Positions 11,167 to 22,874 of a stretch of DNA of 64,000 bases are shown in pieces; position 1 is the first letter of the stretch; every line of letters begins with the position of its first letter. Under the pieces are notes generated by a model that saw only the letters and a program-made list of their open reading frames with translations, was not told the origin of the DNA and did not search any database. The position numbers and the translations under genes are program-made. The stretch is from Leucocoprinus leucothites (lineage: Eukaryota; Basidiomycota; Agaricomycetes; Agaricales; Agaricaceae). Location of the stretch: assembly GCA_013368445.1 (NCBI GenBank), contig JAACJO010000023.1, forward strand, positions 310,001-374,000, read 5' to 3'.

Positions 11167-14100
11167 ACATATATTCCTCCCCATCTCAATGCACCTCTAG
11201 CTCATCCAGCACCCCTTCCCCCTCCTGTCATTCCTCAGACTGTAATACCTGAAGGGTGGAATAGACCACTTGCAAACCCTCTTCCAAGAAATGTACCACC
11301 TGTTCCAGTCTTACAGCATGGAAGAGGCCAACCAATTTTTTCTAATAATGTAAGACAAGGAGGTGATAGGCTGAGAGAGCTAGAACAGCAATTACGAAGA
11401 GAAGTTGAGGAAAGAGAGCAGCAAGTAAGAAGAGAGGCAGAAGTGGTATTGGCTCAACACAGAGAGCAGCAGGTGCAGGATATATTACAGTATCAGCATA
11501 GGCTACAGGAGGAGGCACAACAACTAGCAAGAGAACAAGCTATAGAAGTGCAGAGATTAGCACAAGAGGACCAGCAAAGGAGAGAAATAGAAGTAGAAAG
11601 GCAGAGAGTAGCTCAGGAGCAGCTTCAGATGAGGTTAGAAGAAGAAAGAGTCAGATATAGACAACAGCAAGAGGAGCAGAGATTGAGAAATGAAGAGCAG
11701 GAGGCTCGCTATCGAATGCAACAACAGGAGCAGAGATTGAGAGAACAACATCTACAGCGGCAAGCTGCAATTGTACAACAAGAGCTTGAGCTTCAAGAAA
11801 GGCTAGAAGAACAAGCTGAGGCTGAGCGATTGGCAGAAATCAATCGGATGATGGAAGAGTGGAGAGTTGAGCAACAGGAGAACCTAGACTTTGATGAGCC
11901 TAATCAGGTTCTAGATGAAGACTTGGATAATCATTTTGAACAAAATCTGGATCAGTTGGAAAGAGTGAGTACTATTTCAGATAAGCTTTAGTTAATGCTA
12001 AATATTTTATTAGGAGCCAGAGAATGAGAATGGTGAAAATGAAGAAAACCAAGACAATCAGAATGAGGTAAGTGTTATTTTTATTGAATTTGATGAGTTG
12101 CTAAGCTATATAGCAGAATGAAGATGAGTATGAGCATGATGAAGAAGCCCAGCCACCTCCTCCACCCCAAGCCCCATCACCATCACCACCTCCTCTACCT
12201 CCCCATAATCCCCGAGATCTCCCACCTGCATGTCGGCCTTTTAATGAAGCAGATATTGAGCCTGATTACCTGGGCCCAATGAATGTAATCTGCAGTCACT
12301 GTAATGCTCTCCACTTTGATTGTGAAAAGCTTGCAGCATCAACTGTAAATCGGCCCAGGTTTGGTGTCTGCTGCTTACAGGGGCAAATTAGGCTTGAGCC
12401 TTTTCACCCACTCAATCCAAACGAGGCTCTTGCTCAATATATGACAAGGCAGCGACCCCAATGGCAGGAGTTCTATGAAGATATCCGGCGCTACAATGCT
12501 GCTTTTGCTATGATCTCAGTGGGAGTGAAGCTTGATGCCTCAGTTCTCCGAGGTACAGGTGCATACTGCTTCAAGATCCAGGGAGAACTTCACCATCTTG
12601 CTGGCGCACTTCTACCACTTGAAGGCCAGACTCCAAAATATGCTCAGATTTATGTTCATGAACCTGAGCAGCAACTGGAGTATAGACGGCGCAATAATGA
12701 CAATATGCTGAGTGATGTTGTGCTGGGTGAGCTCCAGGAGATGTTGATTCGCACCCATCCATATACTGGGATATACAAGCAAGCTGTAGAGATCATGCAA
12801 GAGAGACCACCAGGACAGCAGGATACAATCAGTGTCAAGTTACATGTTGATCGTCAGCAGGATCAGAGAAGATACAATGCTCCTACAGCCAATGAAATTG
12901 CTGTTATTGTACCAGAGGCTGGAGTTGAAGAAGCTGTTGATGTAAGGGATATTATTTTGCGGTCACGTGGAGGAGGACTTCACAGGATCAGTCAACTTAA
13001 TCCTGCATACTCTTCTCTCCACTATGTCCTGCTATTTCCCTATGGAGAGGATGGCTGGCATCCTCGAATTCCAATTCATGCTGGTGGAGAAGAGGGGGGA
13101 AGAAGGGCAGGAGGAGCAAGATCTCAGTTTGTGACTCAGCGGTGCTATTATGCCCATTGCTTCCATATCCAACCAGATCCACAGCCACCACTCTTCTATG
13201 GAGGCAAGCTTTTCCAGCAATATGTAGTTGATGCCTGGGCCTCCTGTGAACAAAGTAAACTCCACTTTATCAGGACCCACCAATGGGAGCTGAGAGCTGA
13301 GGTCTATCAAGGTCTACAAGACATTGCTCAGGGTGATAGGGAAAATGGAGAGGGTGCTGGAGCTATTGGTCAGAAGAAGATTCTGCCATCATCTCATGTT
13401 GGAAGCCCACGATTTATGAACCAGCTATTCCAGGATTCTATGGCTATCTGCAGGAAATTTGGAAAACCTGACATCTTCCTCACCATGACTGCAAATCCCA
13501 CCTGGAGAGAAATTGCCAATAATCTCCTCCCTGGACAGGTAGCAACCGACCGACCTGATATTGTGGCAAGGGTCTTTGAGCAGAAGAAGAATAGGCTGGT
13601 CAAGATAATTGAGAATGGATTTTTTGGTGGCTTAGCAGCAAGAGTTCACACCATCGAATACCAGAAACGTGGCCTTTCTCATGTTCATCTCCTTATCTGG
13701 CTCAAGATGGAGGATCGCATTAGAGATGCCAACCATATCAACTCCATGGTTTCTGCTCAGCTTCCTGATCCAGTCACTCAGCCTATCCTCTTTGCAAAAG
13801 TGACCAAGTACATGCTACATGGTCCATGTGGTGCTACCAACCCAAAGGCAAAGTGCATGGTGAATGGAAAGTGTAGCAAGGGTTTTCCCAAGCCTTTTAG
13901 AGAGACAACAGATTGGAGTGAGGATGGATATCCCCATTATGCCAGGCCTCAGAATGGACGTACTTTTGTGTGCAATGGGAAGACTTACGATAACCGATGG
14001 GTCATCCCCTATAATCCACTATTACTCCTCATATTCGACTGTCACATCAATGTTGAAATCAGTGCTGGCATAGGATCAGTCAAATATGTCAGCAAATACA

Positions 14101-16540
14101 TCTACAAGGGCCCTGACCGCACTACACTGGAGATTGCCTCAGGAGACCAAGCCAGAGATGAAATCAAGGAGTATGTGGATGCTCGATATGTTTCACCTCC
14201 AGAGGCAGTTTGGCATATACTTGAGTTCAACATGCATGCTGAATCCCCTTCTATTTACCGTCTTCCAGTCCACCTCCCTAATCAGCACTATGTCCACTTT
14301 GCAGCACACCAGCCTCCTGCAGAGATCATGGCCAGACAAAATGTGGAGAAGACTGAGCTGACAGCTTGGTTTGACTACAACCAGGACAATGATGATGGAT
14401 GTCGTCAGATCTTCTACCAGGATTTCCCTCAATACTATACATTCAATAAGAGATCCAAGACTTGGCATCTCAGACGGGCACGCTATGTGATTGGTAGAAT
14501 GTACTTTGCTTCACCATCACAGGGAGAGCGTTTCTACTTGAGATTGCTCCTAACTGTGGTCGAGGGTGCTACTGGATGGGAGGATCTACGTACATGGCCA
14601 AGGCAGGGAGAGGACAGAGTGGTGCATGCAACATACAAGGAGGCATGTGCTGCTCAAGGACTATTGGATGATGACAGAGAGTGGGCACGGTGTTTGGAAG
14701 AAGCAATTCGGGTTCAACCAGGAGAGTTGTGTCGGAAGCTCTTTGCAATCATTCTCATCTTTGGCTTGCCAACTGCACCTGAGGACCTCTGGAGAGATTT
14801 CAAGGCAGGCTTATGTGACGATCTTAGGCGCAAACTCCACCGGGAGTATGATATCTACCAGGATCTGGACTTAGAAGATATTCCAGAGGACGACATCTAT
14901 GACCTTGGTCTCTATCTCATCGACAAGCACCTTATCCTCTCTGGAAAACGCCTTCGGGATTTCCCACCCATGCCTCTCTCTAGAAAAAACTGGGGTGTAA
15001 TAGCAGCAAACCCTGAGTATGCTGCTCAAACCAACTACATTCAAGCAGAGATGGAGGAGATTGTGAGAGCAAACTCTGCATTGTTCAATGAGGAACAAGG
15101 AGCAGTTTTTGATGCTGTGAAGAGCTCCATTGATAATAAGCATGGAGAGCTCATCTTTGTTCACAGTGCTGGTGGATGTGGGAAGACCTTTGTCTGCAAC
15201 ACCATTGCAGCTGAGGTTCGAAGCAGGGGACAAATTGCTTTGTGTGTAGCATCATCTGGGATTGCTGCTCTGCTCTTGGTTGGAGGGAGAACAGCTCACT
15301 GGACATTCAAGATCCCCCTCTCTGTTGATGAGGCCACAGTTGCTAAAGTCCCACCAGGCCATAATATGGCTAAAGTTATTGATAAGGCTAAGGTCATTAT
15401 CTGGGATGAAGTTCCTATGCAGAACAAGTATGCTATTGAGGCAGTTGATAAATGTATCAGAGACTTGCTGGGGGTAAGAGCATTTTCCGACTTTTGAGTT
15501 TATATTACTAATAGCCTTTGTAGAAGGAGGATAAACCCTTTGGTGGAATTACTGTGGTCTTTGGGGGAGATTTCCGGCAAACACTCCCTGTGGTACCAGC
15601 TGGGTCAAGACAGCAGGTGGTTGCAGTTTCTCTATGTAGGAGTCCACTTTGGAGCAAGATCACAATCCATCACCTTCGACATAACATGCGCCTGGAGAGA
15701 TCTAGAGATGAAGACCAACATGCTCAGTGGTTGCTGGATATTGGAGCAGGAACAAGTATTGACAACAATGAGATGGTGGAAATACCTAGGCGTATGCTTA
15801 TCCACACCACTGATGATCTCATTAGCAAGATTTATCCTGGCATTGAGATCCCTAGAGCAAAGGATGATGGGTGGTTTTTGGACCGGACAATCCTCTGTCC
15901 CAGAAATGATGAAGTCGATGATCTCAATGAAACGATCCTCCAGAAGTACAAGTTCAATGATACAAATGAGATTCATCTACTCATGAGTGTAGACTCAATT
16001 TCTGAAGAGGATGGGATGCACCACATGTATCCTCCAGAATATCTTCAGCAGCTTAGTGCTGCAGGAATTCCTCCTGCACGACTCCGGCTCAAGAAAGGCT
16101 GTCCTTTAATACTTCTGAGAAACCTAGATCCAGCAGAAGGCCTCTGCAATGGGACAAGGATGGTGGTGTTGGAGATACAGAGAAAGGTGTTGAAGTGCTG
16201 TATTATCAGCAGGGACCAACGGTTTGCAGGAAAGGAGGTGTTCATTCCTAGGATTGTTCTGTCTCCAAATGCAGAAACTCTTCCTATCCCTTTAAAACGG
16301 CGCCAGTTTCCAGTCCGACTTGCCTTTGCCATGACAATCAACAACTCTCAAGGGCAGTCAGTGAACTATGTAGGGATTAATCTTCAGACTTCAGTGTTCT
16401 CACATGGGCAGTTATATGTAGCACTTTCCCGGTGTACTTCTGCATCTCGGATCTTTATTGTACTTCCTGAACAGAATCAAGAGAGTAGTAGGACATTGAA
16501 TGTAGTGTACAAAGAAGTATTTAGCAGAATGGTACTATGA
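11167..16540 (+). CDS. Helitron Rep/helicase-type protein
   Basis: Four exons stay in one frame: about 11167-11964, 12014-12067, 12114-15473 and 15524-16540. They give at least 1742 residues. The start is uncertain: conserved-looking coding sequence extends upstream through several tiny exons (about 10500-11160), with one apparent frame change near 11131-11160. Domains in order are a Pro-rich segment, a roughly 200-residue coiled coil of Gln, Glu and Arg, a Cys-His segment (VICSHCNALHFDCEKL), then the Helitron-like N domain. The Rep HUH motif GLSHVHLLIWL lies at 13670-13705 and the Tyr pair KYVSKYIYKG at about 14080-14110. The C-terminal Pif1 helicase has Walker A GGCGKT at about 15171-15188, Walker B VIIWDEVPM, GGDFRQTLPVVPAG and the final YVALSRCTSASR. 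All catalytic motifs look intact, so the element may be autonomous. The last intron has a TACTAAT branch site. Confidence 0.88.
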
Positions 16541-16584
16541 ATTAGACTGTGCTTTGAAACACAGATTTACCATTGTATTTCACA

Positions 16585-16619
16585 GCGTGCTGAAGGCACG
16601 CGAAACAACCTCGTGAGGT
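16585..16619 (+). other. two adjacent hairpins near the Helitron 3' end
   Basis: A perfect 6-bp stem with a 5-nt loop (GCGTGC, TGAAG, GCACGC; 16585-16601) is followed by a perfect 5-bp stem with a 2-nt loop (ACCTC, GT, GAGGT; 16608-16619). Helitron 3' ends use such hairpins as termination signals. Here they lie 40-70 nt inside the right inverted repeat. Confidence 0.6.
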
Positions 16620-16657
16620 CAATTAGGCAACATAGAGGGTCAGCGTTACGCGTTACG

Positions 16658-16686
16658 GTTGCCACCATACAAACGGTTACAGTAGT
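16658..16686 (-). repeat. right terminal inverted repeat of the Helitron-like element
   Basis: The reverse complement of the left copy, with 27 of 29 positions matching. Two overlapping GCGTTACG motifs (16643-16650 and 16650-16657) abut it in the same orientation as the left-end copies, so they are direct repeats framing the element. Confidence 0.85.
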
Positions 16687-17694
16687 CCACAGAAATGTGG
16701 GTGATATATATATGTTTTTGCATTATTCCTAATCACTAAGAGATAACTCAAGGTATCCAAGAACTTCGAATTTGTTGCATATTATTCCAAGATGAATCAA
16801 AGCTGGGCGCACAGCGCTCGGAAACTTGGGTTCGTTAATGATGAAATGGTGTGTTTTTGAGCTAAAAAGGTTATTGGTGTCAGCGTAGAGCGGAGCTTGC
16901 AAACGAAGGTACTCATGCGAAGAAATGTGGCGCGTACGCGAGCATAATCAATCGTGATAGTATGAGCCCGAGCCCTCGTCAGCTCCTCCATGACCAATCT
17001 GACATCAGAGTCGACCGCCTCTCTAGGATCCGAAACCTGAGGCCAGCGAACCAGCCTTTGATTTGCTCTGAGACGGTGATGGATACTATTGTGGGTACGT
17101 GGAATTAAAGGTCTTACCCACCAATATTTCGCCTCGATCAGACGAAAATAGCGTCGTCACTTGATCTGAAAGAATGCTGTATCTTGAACTGTGCGATAGC
17201 TCGAAGTCTTTCAAGAGATAGTATCGATGCAGTGAGTTCCAGCTCATGAAATATCTCTCCCTTCCTCAGTTCACCTCAGGCAGTCCAATTTCACTATCAA
17301 CATGCTCGAAATCCCGGAAACCTGCCCCAAGAAACTCTCAAATATTTATTAATATACAATAGCGATACCTTTAATGGAAGGTTGATGGAAGGTAACACCT
17401 GGAGCCGATTCAGGTGCTGCTTAGAGGAGACGAGGATATATGCCGTTCATCCTCGGATAACCTCGTGGTGTAATCGGTTGTAGAAAGATAATGCCATTAC
17501 GATCGTCGTCCATGCGAGCGGTACAGCAAAATTCTTGGGTAATCTTTCTGAGAATATCATTGGGAGACAGGAGACCGTTTTTGACTGAGAGCAATAAGAA
17601 CGAGAGATAGATCTCGCGGACATTCGATTTCAACAACAGATGGCTACAGCTGCCTATTGAACCGTTACGGCGTGTTCCACACAAAATCATATAG
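16687..17694. other. intergenic stretch right of the Helitron
   Basis: About 1 kb. A short minus-strand open frame (16797-16997) has no recognisable domain. Nothing else is supported. Confidence 0.4.
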
Positions 17695-19257
17695 CTAGAT
17701 CCCCAATGCCTCCCTCCTTGACTTCGACTCCGGGTCAAAGAACGGCCTCTCACCCAAACTCACAATCCGATTTCCTTGCCTTTTCCCCGAATAATCATTT
17801 CTGCAATGCACTCAGCAACAATTAACATTATCGTGTAAGTGGATACGTACGTAGCAGTATGCACAGTAACCCTATTATCCCAAATTGCCACGTCGTTTTT
17901 CTCCCACCTATACCTCACCTGTATATCATGGTTCTCGGAGAACTGGCGCGTGAGATAGTCAAGGAGGTGATCGGACTCATCAGATGTCAGTTCGTTAATT
18001 CTCTTCGTGAATCTACGCAATGTGAGATGGTTAACGGTTAAAAAAAGTTCACATGGGAGGTGCGCGGCAGTACAACTTACTCTTTGTTTACGAAAAGAGT
18101 CTTGAGCCCAGTTACAGGATTCGTCCTCACAACCGGGCTAGATATCACAGCGTCTATCAGCATTGCAAACGACACATAACCAAGAGTATGAGGGGAACGG
18201 CGAGACGCACTGCACGGCAGTCAGGTGGGTACCAACGTTCTCCGGGGCGCCTCTCGGTCCTTCATTGATAACTCCCCCATATTCTTGGATGTACTATACA
18301 TGAAGGAGCACAAGAGTAGTATTGAGTTGATAATCCAACGACAAGAACGGTCCAGACTCACGCTGTGAAACATTGTTCCATCGTGGAAGGCAGTGAGGCC
18401 GCCCAGGAATTTCTGGTAAGCGGGAGAAAGACGATCGTACGCTCCATATCCGCTTGCCCACTTAACGAGTACATGAGTGAGGCTGGAAAATACCACGACG
18501 ACCGATTGAATGAGAAGCATACCAGGGTGTCTCCACCAACTACAACAGTGAGAATAAGTCAGCAAAGGAAAATAGAAAACGGGAAGAATTACCAGGAGGC
18601 AAAGTGTGCATCCTCAGAATCTGCGTCATCTCGTCATTAGACGATCGACATCCTTCAGCTGTGTGTGGCGCGGACGTACCGCATAATCTGAAGGGACGTT
18701 TTCGAAAGTGATATCTGAATGCCAACCATGACTTGCTCTGGCCTGTGGCATGTATCCCGTCCTACTAATCCCTCTGTGCACGGTAAACAAACATAAGCTG
18801 TCGTAGACGAATCCTCACAACTTTACAGCACTCACTTTTCACTTGAGATAACAGAAACTTGCTTCCCCAGCTCGGGTACATCCTCCGAAATTGGATGGAT
18901 GTGCAATCCACTTGTCTTCTCCCCGACGGTCCCAACACTACCACCTTTATATGCACCGTGCAAACCCCAGCTTAGCTTTCCTAGTTTTATACCCAGCTCC
19001 TTCTGCTTCTCCACACTTAAGTCTTGATTCTTGAAGAATACGACTCCACGATGAGCGACTAAGATTGCTAAATCTCGGACAAGGCTGTCTGCTTCTGGTG
19101 AACCAAGTATTTCGGATAGCTGACATTGTGTGGTTGCAGATGTTGTGTTGTTAGGGAACAGTGTACCAATGGCAGTTGTCAGGTCATAAGACTCGAATTG
19201 CGCTAAGGAGCCCAGGAAAGACGGAGTAGTTTGGTTGGTAGAAGCGATTTCTGGCAT
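17695..19257 (-). CDS. TauD/TfdA-family 2-oxoglutarate-dependent dioxygenase, copy A
   Basis: A non-haem Fe(II)/2-oxoglutarate oxygenase of the sulfonate/TfdA type. Nine exons can be followed from the ATG at 19257 (exon 1 to 18836) to TAG at 17695, giving roughly 350 residues. The facial triad is visible: HxD in GWHSDITFENVPSDYA, and the distal His in WDNRVTVHTAT. The 2-oxoglutarate-binding Arg probably lies in RQGNRIVSLGERPF. The N-terminal block VAHRGVVFFKNQDL is typical of this fungal subgroup. Two exons are very short (about 28 and 17 nt), as in copy B. It differs from B by an insertion in exon 1 (YKGGSVGTVGEKTSG) and by a divergent segment in exon 6. The substrate is unknown; yeast JLP1 acts on sulfonates such as taurine. 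A TATA-like CTTATATAG lies about 90 bp upstream of the start. Confidence 0.88.
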
Positions 19258-20256
19258 GATCAATAGTCTGCGGCTGGTACAGTGCTGTGATCTTGATGAA
19301 TGGTTTGGGAGTTGACGATACGCACGTCACGAAGGGGAGGTAGGCTATATAAGTAGGTGTTCATCTGGTTGTCCATTTACATAATCCAAGAAGCAGAGAG
19401 GGCCATATCGTTATGGAGTGGTGAAAAGAATGGGTAAGGAACCGATAAGTGGCGGCAAGAAGTCGTGATGCGAGGCGAAGCAGGTCTCATGGCCAATTGA
19501 TATCAGCAAATTAAAGCATATCCGCCGAACAAATTCGCAGGTGGAACAGCCTTAAAGCACCAATCTCGCGGCACGCGTGTCAGCTGACCCGATTTCTCTT
19601 CAAAAGCACAATATGTAATATAGAGCCATTCTTATGTCAGAATTTCGTGCTCGAGAGTACTCGAGAGAGAAGCACGGCAAGAAGAGTCTGGGATGCCTGT
19701 GAATTAATGAGTTCATATCAAGAATCAGAAGCTTTGGTCGCCCCTATCTCGTAGATCAAGCCCATAGGTCTCGTGGTAGCTCCGGTTGGATTCACTGCGA
19801 GATAGAGCAACACCGTTGACCGAATTAACTGCCAGAGCCCAAGTTTGGATCGTATGAGAGAACGCGGAGCCAGTGGAAGCCTTCAGTATAAGTAAGATAC
19901 AAGCGACAACACTTGGTCAGCACGATTAAAGTTGTTTGGTCCAACCCCTGGAACATACAATAAGGGTGACGATGAACATAAATTAATTATTTTCCTTCAA
20001 AGCATGTAATTTCGAAAGATTTTTCCAGCTGTAACCTCGCGATAAATGAATAAAGAAAAGAGTAAAAATAGCTCAAGTCCCGAGAATAGGGAGTTCAATC
20101 TCGAGGAACCTCAGGATTCACAATGACTGCAGAGTGAACTATATATAACGAATAGAGACATGTTTCGTAGAACTGGTACTTATAGGCTCAAGGGATCAGC
20201 CCAGCTTTATATAGATTCAAATTTGTACTTTGTATCCGTGGAGGGCCCGGGATTAA
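19258..20256. other. spacer between the two dioxygenase genes
   Basis: About 1 kb, holding the promoter of copy A (TATA-like CTTATATAG on the minus strand, 19345-19353) and the 3' flank of copy B. No coding region is seen. Confidence 0.5.
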
Positions 20257-21744
20257 TTAGTTGACCCCAAGCGCCTCTCGGCGAGACTTTGAGTTTGGAT
20301 CAAAGTAAGGCCTCTCTCCCAAGCTGACAACACGATTACCCTCACGATGATCACTGTAATCGTGGCTATTGGAAGTGACGAATGAGCCCCTGCCAGCATG
20401 GACCATAGCAGCTGAAGACTCACGTTGCGGTGTGGACAGTAACCCTGTTGTCCCAGATTGCTACATCGTTGGGCTGCCAGCGATACCTAACCTGCAGGTC
20501 ATGGTTTTCAGAAAATTGCATTGTCAGATAATCCAAGAGGTGGTCGGATTCGTCTTGCGTGAGCTCATTGATCCTCTTGGTGAACCTACGATGTAAAAGT
20601 ATGGCCAGTTAGGATCTAAATCTCAATAGGCAACTCTACCATAGCTTACCCTTTGTTAACAAAAAGCGTCTTGAATCCAGTCACAGGATTGGTACGAATA
20701 ACAGGACTGAATAAATTCACATCAAGAATCAGTAATCAGAGGTCGTGGGGATAAAGCCATGCTGTTCTCACTGGACAGTCTTCAGCTCGCTCCCGACGTT
20801 CTCTGGGGCTCCTCTTTCTGGGTTTAATTTGAGACCGGTCTTTTCAGAGTACTGCAAGAGACATGTATGTATGGAGAGAAACGCCGGTTTGTAAGAGGGG
20901 TGGCTTACTGCATTGAAAACGCCTCCGTCATGAGTCGCCGTCAAGCCTTCCAAAAACTTTTGATAGGCAGGAGAAAGGCGATCATAGGCTTCGTAACCGC
21001 TGGCCCACTGTTTGATCGTACAGTCAGCCTTTTCTCTCTTCCTAATATATTGTTCTTACCAATGTATCCCCACCGACTAGATAGGTTTCGAAAAGTCAGT
21101 GGCGAGCCAACCCAGTGATGATATCTACATACCAGCAGGAAGTGTGTGTAGCTTGAGGATCTGAGTGCCTTGGTTAGATGGTGACAACGAAGACAAGGAA
21201 GTGATAGGACTGACTGCATAGTCGGAAGGAACATTTTCGAAGGTGATATCTGAATGCCATCCTCCACTGGCCCGAGTCTTCGTGGGACGTCCGGACCTGG
21301 CAATACCCCTACATGCTTTGCTTCAGCCCATGAACGTATTTGGCCATGGGTGTCGATACGACCATGAGCAGTTGAAGTGAGAACTCACCCCTTGGATGAA
21401 ATAACAGAAATCTCGAGACCCAACTCCGGAACATCCTCAGAAATGGGATGCTTGTGCAACTTGCTTGTCGCAGGCTTCCCGGTCAGCTCTCCCAGTTTCT
21501 GCCCAAGTCTCTTCTGTTGCTCAATTGTGATATTTTGGTCTTTGAAGAAAACAACCCCGCGATGCGATACAAGGACAGCTAAGTCGTGAAGGAGCTCGTC
21601 AGCATTAGGTGCTTCGAGGAGTTCAGAGAGCTGGGTCGATTTGTTCGAGAAAACAGTTCCAATGACTGGTGTGGCGTCGTAGCTCTCATACTGAGCGAGA
21701 GATGCAAGAAAAGAGGGAGGAGCGGAAGTTACGGCGGTGGGCAT
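20257..21744 (-). CDS. TauD/TfdA-family 2-oxoglutarate-dependent dioxygenase, copy B
   Basis: Exons are 21744-21389, 21308-21215, 21160-21133, 21076-21060, 21007-20909, 20851-20772, 20706-20650, 20585-20424 and 20365-20257. They sum to 334 codons in phase, giving 333 residues. The Fe ligands are the HxD of GGWHSDITFENVPSDYA and the His of WDNRVTVHTAT; the co-substrate Arg lies in REGNRVVSLGERPY. Intron positions and the 28-nt and 17-nt exons match copy A, so the two genes are an intron-conserving tandem duplication. Exon 9 uses an AATAG acceptor, not the nearer ACAG, which restores alignment with copy A (HDYSDH against NDYSGK). The start is chosen at MPTAVTSAPPSF because it aligns with copy A and lies about 50 bp below a TATA box. 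The substrate is unknown. Confidence 0.9.
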
Positions 21745-22874
21745 TTTTGAATAAGAACGAAGGTGCAATATCAAGACAGAGAGACGGCTGGGTTTTATAC
21801 TGTGAGAGTCCATAACAGGCGATAATATCTTTGGTGAATCGCGTAATGAGGTACAAGGTGGATCTTGCGGAGCCAGGATCGCAAACTGGGTGTCGAAAAA
21901 GCACGGGTTAAATTCCAGGAATTGCGCATTTTTGTTTTGATCAAAGTATTTCGGGAATTCAGAAGAAGAGATGTTCCATGTGATCCGGTCCCAGTGGTCT
22001 CCATCAAGCACCGCTGTCTCTGAAACTGAGAAGCTAATTTGAGCGAAACGCATGCGTAAATTCAAGCCACCACATAGTTTCGAGGCAGTCGCTTCCGTCT
22101 TTGAGCCGTCTGAGGGACCTGACTGCTGGAGGATGATAAGGTTAGCGCGTGCGCGCGTCTTCACCCTGCGAAATGAAATCCATCAATTGCGTCAGTCTCT
22201 CCTTTCGTGAGCCAAAATTTCGCAAAAAAAAAAACATATGCTCACCATCACCACAGCTGAAGCTTATCACGGAAGCTTAACCGACAACAGATAATTACCA
22301 TAATCTATAGCGAGAGTTTCGGAAGGAAGTGCAGGGCCTCGGAACAACTTGATTGCCCTGTTCGTGTAGATCATCTATCGAGCAATTACATAAGGATGTT
22401 AGTATGAAGGAGTGGGCCAGGAAGCGCGAGACATAATCGTTCGGATAAACTAGTGTCTCTGTGTAGGTATCCATGGATGAGAGTCGTTACTCTGATCACA
22501 GCACCAAGCCTGAAGACTCCGAGGGCCCCGACGTTCTAGCGAGTAAATCCAAGAATGAACACAATTTACTACGAGGAATGCGAGGAATGCAAAGTAGTCA
22601 GTGAACCGATTTTAAGGGGGGTGTTGACATTCAAAAGTGAGAGATAGCGATGGTACTGGGCTGAGTTCAAGTCTTCAGTGGACCTCGCAAGCAGGGTCGG
22701 GCCGGTAACTGCCGGTATAAACGAAGCTGCTGAATCTCCGCCACAGGCGCGCAGCAGTACTTCTAAGCGCCTAAATCACACCCTAGGGATGTTCTACTCC
22801 ACCGAGTAATCTTTCTGTATACCTACAAACCCTCACCTCCAGCTTCTTTTATCTGAACCCAACGCTTTAATACC
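21745..22874. other. divergent upstream region between dioxygenase B and a DUF2470 gene
   Basis: About 1.1 kb serving two divergent genes. The open frame that continues upstream of the dioxygenase start has no family similarity and is probably untranslated. Confidence 0.45.
21793..21799 (-). promoter_or_regulatory. TATA box of dioxygenase copy B
   Basis: TATAAAA on the minus strand, about 50 bp upstream of the proposed start codon. Confidence 0.55.

Larger units (their letters stand above)
9688..16686 (+). mobile_element. Helitron-like element with terminal inverted repeats (about 7.0 kb)
   Basis: The element encodes a Helitron_like_N/Pif1-type protein and is bounded by a 29-nt inverted repeat matching at 27 positions without gaps (9688-9716 and 16658-16686). 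No target-site duplication is visible: the left flank ends in CTCAT and the right flank starts with CCACA. This agrees with rolling-circle-type insertion rather than cut-and-paste. Canonical Helitrons begin with TC and end with CTRR without inverted ends, whereas Helentron/Helitron2 types carry short asymmetric inverted repeats. The element lies between ste24 and a dioxygenase gene, with its left end 470 bp upstream of the ste24 start codon. The boundaries assume that the inverted repeats are the true ends. Confidence 0.8.

Noticed and set aside
9688..16686. Cut-and-paste TIR transposon
   Set aside because: There is no DDE transposase and no target-site duplication; the coding content is a Rep/Pif1 helicase of Helitron type.
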